The position numbers were made by a program, and so were the translations under genes. Below are positions 1 through 8,449 of a DNA stretch of 64,000 nucleotides, piece by piece. The stretch is from assembly GCF_014648075.1 (NCBI RefSeq), contig NZ_BMQK01000004.1, positions 531,798 through 595,797 on the forward strand, written 5' to 3'. Under the pieces are notes generated by a model. That model did no database searches. It was not told the origin of the DNA and worked only from the letters and a program-made list of their open reading frames with translations. Position 1 is the first letter of the stretch. Each line of letters starts with the position of its first letter. Source of the stretch: Streptomyces ruber. Lineage in GTDB: Bacteria; Actinomycetota; Actinomycetes; Streptomycetales; Streptomycetaceae.

Positions 1-529
1 CGCGGAAGCCGGCCTGGTCGCCGCTGGAGTCCTTCAGCCCGGCCAGCACACCGTCCGCCGCGAGCCCGAGGACCAGGTCCGCGCCCAGCTTCGTGTGCAC
101 ACACGCCGGGATGTCGTACGCGAGGACCGGCACCGGGGAGCGCTCCGCGACGCGCCGGAAGTGGCGGGCGGTCTCCGCCGGGTGGGGGCGGGCGTAGAAC
201 GGCGCGGTGACGACGACGGCGTCCGCGCCCGCCGCGGTGACGGCCGCCACGTGGTCCAGCACGCGGGGCGTCGTCATGTCGATCGCCCCGGCGAGGACGG
301 GCAGCCGGCCGCCCAGGTGCCCGGCGACGGTCTCCACGACCAGCCGGCGCTGCCGGTCCGTCAGGTAGGCCGCCTCGGACGACGAACCGAGGACGAACAG
401 GCCGTGCACCCCCGCGTCCACCAGGTGGTCGACCAGCCGGACGAGCGAGTCCACGTCCACCTCGCGCTCCGGTGTCAGGGGGGTGCAGACGGGCGGGACG
501 ACACCGGTGAGGGGGGCGGGGAAGGGCAT
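1..529 (-). CDS. dihydrodipicolinate synthase family lyase (3' part missing)
   Basis: Schiff-base aldolase/lyase of the DapA/NanA family, usually about 300 aa; only the first 176 residues lie in the window. Seen: an N-terminal beta strand (GVVPPVCTPLTP), the loop GSSSEA at about 48-53 in place of the usual GTTGE, a tyrosine in AYDIPA (about Y138) and the Schiff-base lysine in GLKDSSG (about K166). The ATG at 529 lies 17 bases past the stop of the ABC ATPase gene on the same strand, so it is probably the last known gene of the importer operon. The family acts on pyruvate or 2-keto acids. Here it more likely degrades an imported compound (sugar acid, sialic acid or hydroxyproline-type) than makes lysine, but that is inference. 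Confidence 0.85.
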   Translation of the reverse strand, partial: MPFPAPLTGVVPPVCTPLTPEREVDVDSLVRLVDHLVDAGVHGLFVLGSSSEAAYLTDRQRRLVVETVAGHLGGRLPVLAGAIDMTTPRVLDHVAAVTAAGADAVVVTAPFYARPHPAETARHFRRVAERSPVPVLAYDIPACVHTKLGADLVLGLAADGVLAGLKDSSGDQAGFR

Positions 530-545
530 GGGGGACTCCCTTGGG

Positions 546-1592
546 CTACGTCGGCTCCTGTCGGCCGGCCACGGCGGTGGCCTGCGCGACGAGTTCCCGC
601 GTGGGCCGGCCTTCCTCCACCGGATGGTGGCACCGGAAACGATGTCCCGGGGTGGTTCCGGGTGAATTGTCCGGAAGTGTTGCGGCGCACACGTCGGTCG
701 CCCTCCAGCAGCGGGTGCGGAACGGGCAGCCGCTGGGCGGCCGCGTCGCCGACGGCACCGGGCCCGCCAGGGGGATCGGGTCGATGGGGTCCAGCAGACC
801 GGGCGTGGCGGAGAACAGCGCCCGTGTGTACGGGTGGCGGGCGCGGTCGGTGACCTCGGCGGCCGGGGCCTCCTCGACGATCCGGCCGAGGTACATGGTG
901 ACCACGCGGTCGCTCATGCGCCGCACCGTCTGGATGTCGTGCGACACGAACACCAGGGCCAGCCCGAGACGCTCCTTCAGGTCCAGCAGCAGATTGAGGA
1001 TCTGGGCGCGGACCGAGACGTCCAGCGCGCTCGTCGGCTCGTCCGCCACCACCAGGTCCGGGTCGAGCGCCAGCGCCCGGGCGACCGCGACGCGCTGCCG
1101 CTGGCCGCCCGACAGCTGGCCGGGGAGCGCGTCGGCGAGCGCCCCGGGGAGACCGACCAGGGACATCAGCTCCCGCACCCGCGCCTCGCGTTCCGCGGGT
1201 GTGCCGCGCCGGTGGACGTCCAGGGGGTCGCGCAGGATCCGCCGGACGGGCAGGCGGCGGTTGAGCGCCGTGGACGGGTCCTGGAAGACCATGCCGGTGC
1301 CGCGGCCGACCGTCGCGCGCCGCTCGTCCGGCTTCATGGCCCACAGGTCGCGGCCCCGCAGGAGCACGGTGCCGGACGTCGGCCGCTGCGCGCCCACCAG
1401 CACCCTGGCCAGCGTCGACTTGCCGCAGCCGGACTCGCCGACCACACCGACCGTCTCACCGGGCGCGACGGTGAAGTCGGCGCCGGTCAGGGCGTACACG
1501 CGGTCGCGGCTGAACAGGCCGCCGCTGCGCGCCCGGTGGACGACGTGCGCGTCGGACAGGGCGACGAGCGGGGTCTCGGGGGCAGGTGTCAC
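546..1592 (-). CDS. dipeptide/oligopeptide ABC transporter ATP-binding protein (DppF type)
   Basis: Second ATPase of a peptide/nickel-type importer, 348 aa. Walker A GESGCGKST at 52-60, signature LSGGQRQRV, Walker B VVADEP, then the oligopeptide-specific C-terminal extension with cysteines (CPFRTRC...C) typical of DppD/DppF. The GTG at 1592 is chosen because it overlaps the stop of the upstream fused gene (GTGA), which implies translational coupling. It should pair with the ATPase half of the fused permease-ATPase to form the heterodimeric motor in the inner membrane. The substrate cannot be read from the sequence. Confidence 0.92.
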   Translation of the reverse strand: MTPAPETPLVALSDAHVVHRARSGGLFSRDRVYALTGADFTVAPGETVGVVGESGCGKSTLARVLVGAQRPTSGTVLLRGRDLWAMKPDERRATVGRGTGMVFQDPSTALNRRLPVRRILRDPLDVHRRGTPAEREARVRELMSLVGLPGALADALPGQLSGGQRQRVAVARALALDPDLVVADEPTSALDVSVRAQILNLLLDLKERLGLALVFVSHDIQTVRRMSDRVVTMYLGRIVEEAPAAEVTDRARHPYTRALFSATPGLLDPIDPIPLAGPVPSATRPPSGCPFRTRCWRATDVCAATLPDNSPGTTPGHRFRCHHPVEEGRPTRELVAQATAVAGRQEPT

Positions 1593-3604
1593 GTCACGGC
1601 CTCGCTCTCCGTCGTCGCCATCTCGACCGCGGGGTGGTGGCAGGCCGCCAGGTGCCGCGGGCCGCCCGCCAGGCCGGGCCGCGTGGTCACGCAGACCTCG
1701 GACGCCATCGGGCAGCGGTCGGCGAAGCGGCAGCCCGCGGGGAAGCCGGCGGGTGCCGGGACCGTGCCCCTGATCTGCGTCATCCGCTCCGCCGCCGACT
1801 CCAGGGACAGCACGCTGCCGAGCAGACCGCGCGTGTAGTGGTGGGCCGGGGACTCCACCAGGTCGGCGGTCACGCCCGTCTCCACGATCCGGCCGCCGTA
1901 CATCACGATCACCCGGTCGGTGACGGCCGAGACGAGCGCCAGGTCGTGGCTGACCAGGATCAGCGCGAAGTCCAGCTCGTCGCGCAGCCGCAGCAGCAGC
2001 TCGATGATCTGGGCCTGCACGGTCACGTCCAGGGCCGTCGTCGGCTCGTCGGCGACGATCAGCCGCGGCTCGCGGGACAGGGACATCGCGATCAGGACGC
2101 GCTGGCGCTGGCCGCCGGACAGCTCGTGCGGGTAGGCGCGCAGGGTGCGGTCCGGGTCGAGCCCGACGAGTTCCAGGAGCTCGGCGGGGGTGCGCCGGCC
2201 GCCCCGCCGGACGACCTGCCCCAGCTGGGCGCGGATCGTCATCGCCGGGTTCAGGGAGGACAGCGCGTCCTGGTAGATCATCGCCATCTCGTGGCCGAGC
2301 AGCCGGCGCCGCAGGCGCATCGGCTCGCCGACCAGCTGCCGCTGCGCGAACCGGACCCGGCCGCGCACCCGGGCGCCCTTCGGTTCCAGCCCCATCACGG
2401 CCAGCGAGGTCAGCGACTTGCCGCAGCCCGACTCGCCGACCAGCCCGACCACCTCGCCGGGGTACACCTCGAAGCCGATGCCGTCCACGATGTCCACGCC
2501 CCCGTGCCGGTCGGGGAAGCCGATGGAGAGGTTCTCGACGGCGAGCACGGGCTGTTCGCCGGCCGTGCCCGGCAGCGGCCGGGCCCTGGTCCGCAGCCGC
2601 CGCGCCGCCTCCGTCAGCCCCGGCAGCTCCAGCACCCGGCCGGTGCCCGGCTCGGGCGTCTCCAGCCGGTCGCGCTCGCCGGCCTCCGGTTCGACCTCGC
2701 GGGGCGCGGGCGCCGCCCACGCGTCCGAGACGCCCTCGGAGAGGATGTTCAGGCACAGCACGGTGACCAGCATCAGCAGCCCGGGGAACACGGTCGCCCA
2801 CCAGCCGCCGGTGAGCACCATGTTCTTGCCGTCCGCTATCACGCTGCCCCACGACGGGTCCGGCGGCCGCACCCCCGCCCCGATGAACGACAGCGACGCC
2901 TCGAACACGATGGCCTCCGCGACCTGCACCGTGCAGAAGACCAGGACCGGGGCGGCGCAGTTGACGGCCACGTGCTTGAGGACGATGTGCGGGGTGCGCG
3001 CGCCGATCACCCGCTCGGCGGTCACGTAGTCCTCGCCGTACTGGTCGAGGACGTTCGCCCGTACGACACGGGCGACGGGCGGGGTGAACAGGAACGCGAT
3101 CGCGCAGATCAGTACGGTGATCCCGCCGCCGAACACCGCGACCAGGACCGCCGCCAGCGCGATGCCCGGGAACGCCATCACCACGTCCAGGCACCGCATC
3201 AGCGTCTCGTCCACCGCCCGGCGCGAGGTCGCGGCGACCGCGCCGATCAGCGCGCCCACGACCAGGGCGAGCGCGGTGGCGCCCAGCCCGATCGCGAGGG
3301 ACCAGCGCGCCCCGTACATCAGCCGGCTGAGGATGTCCCGGCCGAGGCTGTCCTGGCCCATCCAGTGCTCGGCGGACGGGGCGCCGGTGCCGTCGGCGAG
3401 CGGCAGCTGGTCGAGCGGGTCGTGCGGGGCGAGCAGGGGCGCGAGGAGGGCCGTCAGCACCACGACCGCGAGGAAGCAGACCGCGATGCGGGACAGCAGC
3501 GGCAGCCGCCGCCAGCCGCGCAGCCGGATGCCCGGCCGGGACAGCGAGTCCGTGAGGCCCCCGCGCGTGAGGGGCCTTCTCGTGCGTGTCGTCGGGCCGC
3601 CCAT
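1589..3604 (-). CDS. fused ABC permease-ATPase of the peptide importer (DppC-DppD fusion)
   Basis: One 671-aa chain joins two subunits that are separate in E. coli. Residues about 1-290 are a DppC-type permease: an N-terminal membrane helix near 38-60, then GRDILSR, and the EAA-like loop near the AERVIGA region. A linker of about 60 residues rich in Pro, Arg and Glu follows. The ATPase spans about 350-671 with GESGCGKS, LSGGQRQRV, ADEPTTALD and the Cys-containing C-terminal extension. The ATG overlaps the stop of the DppB gene (ATGA) and the stop overlaps the next ATPase start. I recall such fusions in other Streptomyces, so it is probably not an assembly error. Confidence 0.92.
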   Translation of the reverse strand: MGGPTTRTRRPLTRGGLTDSLSRPGIRLRGWRRLPLLSRIAVCFLAVVVLTALLAPLLAPHDPLDQLPLADGTGAPSAEHWMGQDSLGRDILSRLMYGARWSLAIGLGATALALVVGALIGAVAATSRRAVDETLMRCLDVVMAFPGIALAAVLVAVFGGGITVLICAIAFLFTPPVARVVRANVLDQYGEDYVTAERVIGARTPHIVLKHVAVNCAAPVLVFCTVQVAEAIVFEASLSFIGAGVRPPDPSWGSVIADGKNMVLTGGWWATVFPGLLMLVTVLCLNILSEGVSDAWAAPAPREVEPEAGERDRLETPEPGTGRVLELPGLTEAARRLRTRARPLPGTAGEQPVLAVENLSIGFPDRHGGVDIVDGIGFEVYPGEVVGLVGESGCGKSLTSLAVMGLEPKGARVRGRVRFAQRQLVGEPMRLRRRLLGHEMAMIYQDALSSLNPAMTIRAQLGQVVRRGGRRTPAELLELVGLDPDRTLRAYPHELSGGQRQRVLIAMSLSREPRLIVADEPTTALDVTVQAQIIELLLRLRDELDFALILVSHDLALVSAVTDRVIVMYGGRIVETGVTADLVESPAHHYTRGLLGSVLSLESAAERMTQIRGTVPAPAGFPAGCRFADRCPMASEVCVTTRPGLAGGPRHLAACHHPAVEMATTESEAVT

Positions 3605-4563
3605 CAGGTCGCCTCCCGCAGCCGCGGATTGACCAGCAGATAGAGGATGTCGATGACGAGGTTGACGACCACGAAGCCGGTCGCCGTGGTCAGCACCACG
3701 CCCTGGACGACCGCCGGGTCGCCGTTCTTCACCGCGTCGATCATCAGCTTGCCCATGCCCGGCAGCGAGAAGATCGTCTCGATCACCACCGCGCCGCCCA
3801 GCAGGTAGCCGACGCGCAGGCCCAGCACGGTGAGCGGGTTGACGAGGGCGTTGCGCAGGACGTTCCGCCCGACCACGACCGCCGGCGGCAGCCCGCTGCC
3901 GATCGCGGTGCGCACGTAGTCCTTGTCCAGCTCCTCCACGACCGCCGTGCGCACGATCCGGGTGAGCTGGGCCGCCACCGGCAGCGACAGCGCGAGCGCG
4001 GGCAGCGTCATCGTCCTCAGCCAGCCGGTGACGGAGTCGCCCGGGTTGATGTATCCGCCCGACGGGAACCAGCCGTGGTCCACCGCCAGGTACTGGATCA
4101 TCAGCAGCGCCAGCCAGAACCCGGGCGCCGCCACCCCGGTCAGCGACAGCACGCGGATGATCTGGTCGGGCAGCCGGTCCCGGTAGATCGCGGCCGTCAC
4201 CCCGCCGAGCAGGGCGAGCACCACCGCGACGCCCAGCCCCAGGAAGGTGAGCTGGAGGGTGAGCGGCAGGGCCGTGAACACCTGGTCGACCACCGGCGCC
4301 CGGGTCAGCGCGCTGATGCCCATGTCCCCCTGCAGCAGGTCGCCGACGAACGCCGCGTACCGCACCGGCAGGGGGTCGAGCAGGCCGTTCTCCTCGCGGA
4401 AGTCGTGCAGCTGCTCCGGTGTCGGATTGGCGCCCTGGAAGAACGCCGACGCCGGGTCCACGTCCGAGAACCGCATGACGAGGAAGACGAACAGCACGAT
4501 GCCGAGCATCAGCGGGACCAGCAGGGCGATCCGGCGCAGCAGGATCCTCAGGACGGCGGTCAC
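3604..4563 (-). CDS. dipeptide ABC transporter permease (DppB type)
   Basis: Inner-membrane permease, 319 aa, of the DppB/OppB family. The first membrane helix starts directly after the N-terminal LRILLRRI; a periplasmic loop and about five more helices follow. The cytoplasmic coupling loop is near residues 205-235 (IGSGLPPAVVVGRNVLRNAL). The start is the GTG at 4563, four bases past the substrate-binding protein stop; the stop overlaps the fused gene's ATG. It forms the membrane channel with the permease half of the fused protein. Confidence 0.9.
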   Translation of the reverse strand: MTAVLRILLRRIALLVPLMLGIVLFVFLVMRFSDVDPASAFFQGANPTPEQLHDFREENGLLDPLPVRYAAFVGDLLQGDMGISALTRAPVVDQVFTALPLTLQLTFLGLGVAVVLALLGGVTAAIYRDRLPDQIIRVLSLTGVAAPGFWLALLMIQYLAVDHGWFPSGGYINPGDSVTGWLRTMTLPALALSLPVAAQLTRIVRTAVVEELDKDYVRTAIGSGLPPAVVVGRNVLRNALVNPLTVLGLRVGYLLGGAVVIETIFSLPGMGKLMIDAVKNGDPAVVQGVVLTTATGFVVVNLVIDILYLLVNPRLREAT

Positions 4564-4567
4564 GCGA

Positions 4568-6199
4568 TCACGCCCACTTGGCCTGGAGCAGGTTGATCCC
4601 CGGGTAGGGCTGCGCTCTGACCCCCGCGAGCCGGGTCGGGTCCCACGCCGTCATCAGCTCGTTGTGGACGACCGGATAGAGCACGGCCTGCTCGGCGACG
4701 ACGTCGATGTAGTCCTGGATCATGGCTCGCCTCCGGTCCGGGTCGGACTCGCGCGTCGCCTGCTCCATGTCCCGGAACAGCTGCCTCGCGACGGGGTCGT
4801 CGGCCCAGCGGGTGTACCCCATCCAGAGGTTCTCGGGGCCGTAGTTGTAGTGCATGATCAGGTCCGCGTCGAGGCCGAACTGGTTCGGGTTCGAGACCGC
4901 CGCCACCACCTGGTAGTCCTGCTTCTGGTCCATCTTGGTGAAGACGGCCGAGGTCTCCTGCGGCGACAGGGTCGTCTCGACGCCGACCGCGTCCCAGGAC
5001 GCCTTGATGGTCGGCAGGCAGTCCACGAGCCAGCTCACGTTGACGGACAGGAGGTCCACCTTCAGTCCGCCGACCCCGGCCTCCCTCAGCAGCGCCCGCG
5101 CCCGGTCGGGGTCGTGGTCGTAGACGGTCCTGGCGCGCCGGTAGGCGGGGTTCGCCTCGTTCAGGAACGAACTCGCGGGCTTCCCGTGCCCTTTGAGGGC
5201 GACCTCCACCATCTTCTCCGTGTCGATGGCGTAGTGCAGGGCCTGCCGCACCCGTACGTCGTCGAACGGCCTGCGCTTCGTGTTGAACATCAGGAAGCAG
5301 TTGTTGATCCCGAAGCCGCTCGCCACGGTCAGGCCGCCGCGCTCCAGCCGTTCGATGTTGGCGTACGGGATGTTGTCGGCGATCTGCGCGCCCGCGCTGC
5401 CGCCCGAGATCTTGGCGACGCGTGGGGCGGCGTCCACGATGGTCAGCCAGTTCATGGTCCTGAACGCGGGCGGGCGCGGGCCGTTGTACGCGTCGAAGGC
5501 CTCGAAGGTGGTGTTGGACTTCGGGTGGTGCGAGGCCTGCCGGTACGGCCCCGAGCCGATCGCCTTGCCCGCGGTGGCGTCGTCCCAGCCGCCGGGCCGT
5601 CCGTACACGTGCTTCGGCATGATCTTCGCGAGGGTGAGCCGGGCGAGCCCGTCCGGGAAGGGGAACTTCAGTACGAACTCGACGCTCCGCTCACCGGTCT
5701 TCCGCACCTCCTGGAGCCAGCTCGCGAAGAAGTTCTTGGCGAGGGTCTGCGTGTCCGGGTCGAGGATGCGGTCGTAGACGAAGAGCACGTCGTCGGCGGT
5801 GACGGGCTTCCCGTCGTGGAAGGTGGCGCCGGAGCGCAGCGTGAACCGCCAGCGCGTGCCCCGCAGGGCGCCCTCGTCCGGCACCTCGGTGGCCAGTGCC
5901 GCGTACGGCTCGCGCGAGATCGGGTCGGTGTCGAGCAGGCCCTCGTAGATGTGGTTGTTGGCCGCCATGTTGAAGGCGGACGCGGTCTGCGTGGGGTCCC
6001 AGCTGCCGTCGTTGCCGTAGCCGATCACGGCGGTCAGCGTGCCGCTCCCGCCCCCGCCGCCCGTGGAGATGGTGGACTCCGGCCCCCAGGAGCACGCCGA
6101 CAGCGACGCGGGGAGGACGGTGGCCGCGCCCAGGGCACCGGAGTACTTCAGGAACGCCCGGCGGCGCGGCGCCGGTACGTCGTCGGTCACGTCGCGCAC
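4568..6199 (-). CDS. extracellular solute-binding lipoprotein, family 5
   Basis: Captures the substrate for the importer outside the membrane; 543 aa from the chosen GTG. The N-terminus has a twin-arginine motif (RRRAFLK) and a lipobox ending LSAC, so export by Tat and lipidation are likely. A Ser/Gly linker follows, then the family-5 (DppA/OppA) fold with conserved stretches such as FTLRSGATFHDGKPVTADDV. The reading frame is open further upstream to 6334, but the GTG at 6199 follows GGAGG by 4 nt and puts the Tat motif at the expected depth. A second GTG at 6190 is the alternative. This is the first gene of the operon. Confidence 0.88.
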   Translation of the reverse strand: MRDVTDDVPAPRRRAFLKYSGALGAATVLPASLSACSWGPESTISTGGGGGSGTLTAVIGYGNDGSWDPTQTASAFNMAANNHIYEGLLDTDPISREPYAALATEVPDEGALRGTRWRFTLRSGATFHDGKPVTADDVLFVYDRILDPDTQTLAKNFFASWLQEVRKTGERSVEFVLKFPFPDGLARLTLAKIMPKHVYGRPGGWDDATAGKAIGSGPYRQASHHPKSNTTFEAFDAYNGPRPPAFRTMNWLTIVDAAPRVAKISGGSAGAQIADNIPYANIERLERGGLTVASGFGINNCFLMFNTKRRPFDDVRVRQALHYAIDTEKMVEVALKGHGKPASSFLNEANPAYRRARTVYDHDPDRARALLREAGVGGLKVDLLSVNVSWLVDCLPTIKASWDAVGVETTLSPQETSAVFTKMDQKQDYQVVAAVSNPNQFGLDADLIMHYNYGPENLWMGYTRWADDPVARQLFRDMEQATRESDPDRRRAMIQDYIDVVAEQAVLYPVVHNELMTAWDPTRLAGVRAQPYPGINLLQAKWA

Positions 6200-6228
6200 G
6201 GTTCCTCCAGGGAGGGCGGGGCAGCGAG

Positions 6229-6268
6229 AGGCGGGGGAGGAGGTACGGCAGGCGGGGGAGGAGGTACG
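6229..6268. repeat. two direct 19-bp repeats in the importer leader
   Basis: AGGCGGGGGAGGAGGTACG occurs at 6229-6247 and again, identically, at 6250-6268, a 21-bp period. The repeats lie between the solute-binding protein start and the divergent regulator, within the 5' leader of the importer mRNA. They may be regulator sites or replication slippage; the sequence does not decide. Confidence 0.75.
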
Positions 6269-6272
6269 ACGT

Positions 6273-6303
6273 CCTACGTCATAGGGGGCTACGTGACCAT
6301 AGG
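6273..6303. promoter_or_regulatory. candidate operator pair for the FadR-type regulator
   Basis: Two related near-palindromes lie side by side: CCTACGTCATAGG at 6273-6285 and CTACGTGACCATAGG at 6289-6303. Both have the form CTACGT-(1 or 3)-CATAGG and share the outer dyad CCTA/TAGG. They sit between the divergent importer operon and the GntR gene, where autoregulated FadR-like repressors usually bind. Assignment to the neighbouring regulator is inferred from position only. Confidence 0.45.
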
Positions 6304-6359
6304 AGGGGGCCCGGAGAGGGTCAAGGCATCGCACAGGAATGGCGTGTCCGCCCCGGGCG

Positions 6360-6365
6360 TACGAT
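6360..6365 (+). promoter_or_regulatory. -10 element of the GntR gene
   Basis: TACGAT ends 7 nt before the ATG at 6373, the usual layout of a leaderless Streptomyces transcript. No convincing -35 is visible. Confidence 0.5.
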
Positions 6366-6372
6366 GCGGCGC

Positions 6373-7107
6373 ATGTCTCAAGCGACCGGGGACCGGCGGC
6401 GCCGGCCCGAGCGGCGGGGGAGCGGCCGGGTCCAGCACGACGTGATGCAGCTGATCCTCGACCGCGGGCTCGGCCCGGGCGCGCCGCTGCCCACCGAGAC
6501 GGAACTGATGGCGGACCTCGGCGTGAGCCGCAACTCGGTCCGCGAGGCGCTCAAGGCGCTCCAGGCCCTCGACATAGTCGACATCCGGCACGGTTACGGC
6601 ACGTACGTCGGCCAGGCGTCCCTGGACCCGCTGGCCGATGGCCTGACCTTCCGCACGCTCGCCCGCTCCGACGACACCGGGACGGGTGCCCTCGCCGAGA
6701 TCCTCCAGGTGCGCGAGGTGCTGGAGGAGGGCCTGATCCGCCGGGTGGCGGCGGTGTCCACCGAGGCGGAGCTGGACCTGCTGGCGGCGGTGGTGGACCG
6801 CATGGAGGCGGCCGGCCGGGCGGGCGAGCCCCTTCCCGAACTGGACCGCGAGTTCCACGAGCTGCTGTACGCGCCCCTCGGCAACGCCTTCGTGCCGCAG
6901 TTGCTGGGGGCCTTCTGGACGGTGTTCAGCCGGGTCGCGGGCGCCCGCGGCTGGACGGACGACCCGGCCGAGCTCACCGTCCGCCGCCACCGCGCCATCG
7001 TCACGGCCCTGCGCGCCCGCGACGTCACGGCGGCGCAACGGGCCATGACCGACCACTTCCGCGGCATCGAGTCCCGCGCCACCAGGAAACCCGACGAAGC
7101 CGGCTGA
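6373..7107 (+). CDS. GntR/FadR family transcriptional regulator
   Basis: DNA-binding regulator of 244 aa. The N-terminal GntR winged helix covers about 20-85 (GAPLPTETELMADLGVSRNS, then HGYGTYVG at the wing). The C-terminal all-helical FCD domain binds a metal or organic-acid ligand and carries conserved Asp/His positions (ELDREFHELL, RRHRAIV, DHFRGIE). An upstream in-frame ATG at 6364 exists, but 6373 fits the -10 spacing. Divergent from the importer/lyase operon, which it most likely represses until the imported compound or its product binds. Confidence 0.88.
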   Translation: MSQATGDRRRRPERRGSGRVQHDVMQLILDRGLGPGAPLPTETELMADLGVSRNSVREALKALQALDIVDIRHGYGTYVGQASLDPLADGLTFRTLARSDDTGTGALAEILQVREVLEEGLIRRVAAVSTEAELDLLAAVVDRMEAAGRAGEPLPELDREFHELLYAPLGNAFVPQLLGAFWTVFSRVAGARGWTDDPAELTVRRHRAIVTALRARDVTAAQRAMTDHFRGIESRATRKPDEAG

Positions 7108-7216
7108 CGGGTGCGGTCGGTCCTTCGGGGGCCGGTCTGTGTCTCGGGGCCCGGTCCGTCCCTCGCGGGTCCGGTTCGGCTCTCGTGGACCCGGGAGCGT
7201 TGCCTACCCTGAGCCG

Positions 7217-7648
7217 GTGACGGAACCCTGGAACCCGGCCGCCCCCGGCGTACTGCGCCTCCGCTCCGGCCGCCTCGTCCGCGGTCGTGGTCTGCGCCAT
7301 CCGCTGCCGCCGGGCCCGGAGCCCACGTACGCGGTGTATCTCCTCGGTGGCCGGCCTCCCGAGGTGCCCTGGGAGTCCCGCCTGCTCCGATGGCCCGACT
7401 TCCGGCTGCCCGGCGACCGGGACGAGGCGGCGCGCGTCCTGCGGGACGTCTGGTCCCGGGCGCTCACCGAGCGCGTCGAGGTCGCCTGCGGCGGCGGACG
7501 CGGCCGCACGGGCACCGCCCTGGCCTGTCTCGCCGTCCTCGACGGCGTCCCCCCGGACGAGGCGGTGGCGTACGTGCGCGAGCGCTGGTCCCCGCGCGCG
7601 GTGGAGACGCCGTGGCAACGCCGCTATGTACGGCGCTTCCGTGGGTGA
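7217..7648 (+). CDS. dual-specificity-like protein phosphatase
   Basis: 143-aa protein with the CX5R phosphatase loop (CGGGRGRTG, about residues 87-95), preceded by a beta strand (VEVA) and followed by the helix TALACLAVLDG. This fits the Cys-dependent tyrosine/dual-specificity phosphatase fold. The general-acid Asp is probably in the WPDFRLPGD loop (about 58-66). The GTG at 7217 is chosen because TACCCT lies 7 nt upstream, indicating a leaderless mRNA. It is not in an operon with the regulator (about 110 nt apart). Substrate unknown. Confidence 0.75.
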   Translation: MTEPWNPAAPGVLRLRSGRLVRGRGLRHPLPPGPEPTYAVYLLGGRPPEVPWESRLLRWPDFRLPGDRDEAARVLRDVWSRALTERVEVACGGGRGRTGTALACLAVLDGVPPDEAVAYVRERWSPRAVETPWQRRYVRRFRG

Positions 7649-7974
7649 AGCACAAAATTCTCCGCATATCGTCTGACGTCGATCAGCTTTCGCCACAGTC
7701 TCTCTTCATTACCTTCGGTTTACCGGCCTTGCCGTCGGTTTACCGTTCTGATGGAGACGCCGGAGGATTTCCGGTGGCGGCTTCCGAAACGTTTGCTCTG
7801 ACTGCCGTGACTGCCCGATATAAGCGCCTGATACGACGGGGCACCGGTCGCCCGGCCGACCCCCGCGAGGACCGTTGGCCAAGGCCAACGGCCCGCGCGT
7901 CGTCGCCGAGTGTATGGGCGGGGCGGCATCCTGGAAGTGTGATGAGTGAAACTCAATTACACAGGGGAGCACCC
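7649..7974. other. intergenic region with one perfect palindrome
   Basis: About 325 bp without a convincing gene and with lower GC than its surroundings. It contains CCGTTGGCCAAGGCCAACGG at 7872-7891, a perfect dyad with 9-bp arms and a 2-nt centre. That could be an operator or a weak hairpin for the phosphatase transcript. The segment 7935-7970, next to the downstream gene, is AT-richer and is the likely promoter area. Confidence 0.5.
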
Positions 7975-8166
7975 GTGAAGGAAGTACGCGGAGCACCCGG
8001 GGGACGAGACGCGGCGCGATGCGCCGAAGAGGTGGAGGAAACGGTGAAGGAATTGCGGCAGGAACTCGGGGACGCCGGAATTGTGTTGCCTGCACCAGCG
8101 ATCGGACGGGCGACTTGCGGCCGCCGCCCGGACGGCGCGGCGCGCCTCGCGGCGGCGCCGCGATGA
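7975..8166 (+). CDS. small conserved actinomycete protein, function unknown
   Basis: 63 aa starting at GTG 7975, with GGGGAG 5 nt upstream. A predicted amphipathic helix (AARCAEEVEETVKELRQEL) is followed by a short Arg/Ala-rich tail. I recall similar small proteins in Streptomyces, always paired with the next gene. The tail here seems shorter and less ordered than those I recall, so it may have drifted. The stop overlaps the next ATG (ATGA), so the two are translationally coupled. Confidence 0.6.
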   Translation: MKEVRGAPGGRDAARCAEEVEETVKELRQELGDAGIVLPAPAIGRATCGRRPDGAARLAAAPR

Positions 8167-8402
8167 GTACCGGGCGGGGAGGCGGGAAGAGGCTGCCGGT
8201 CGGCTCGTACGCCGTCGACACCAGCACCGGTCAGGTGGGCCGGGTCATGGGCCACGAGGGTCCGTACGTCCAGCTCCGGCCGGTCGGCGGCGGGCGGGAG
8301 TGGGACTGCGAACCCGAGGCCGTGCGGGCCGCGACCACCCACGAGCGGCTGGGCGCGGTGACGTCGTACGAGAACGCCCGCAGCCGGGGCGAGGTGCTGT
8401 AG
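8163..8402 (+). CDS. small conserved hypothetical protein
   Basis: 79-aa protein, mostly beta in character: LPVGSYAVDTSTGQVGRVMG, then GPYVQLRPVGGGREWDC. It looks like a small SH3-like barrel or a PRC-barrel-like fold. It overlaps the preceding small gene by four bases, and this pairing is one I recall in many Streptomyces genomes. No catalytic motif, signal peptide or membrane segment. Function unknown. Confidence 0.65.
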   Translation: MSTGRGGGKRLPVGSYAVDTSTGQVGRVMGHEGPYVQLRPVGGGREWDCEPEAVRAATTHERLGAVTSYENARSRGEVL

Positions 8403-8449
8403 CACCCGCCCGGACCGGAGCACGGGCGCCGTGGGCGAGAATGGACGGC

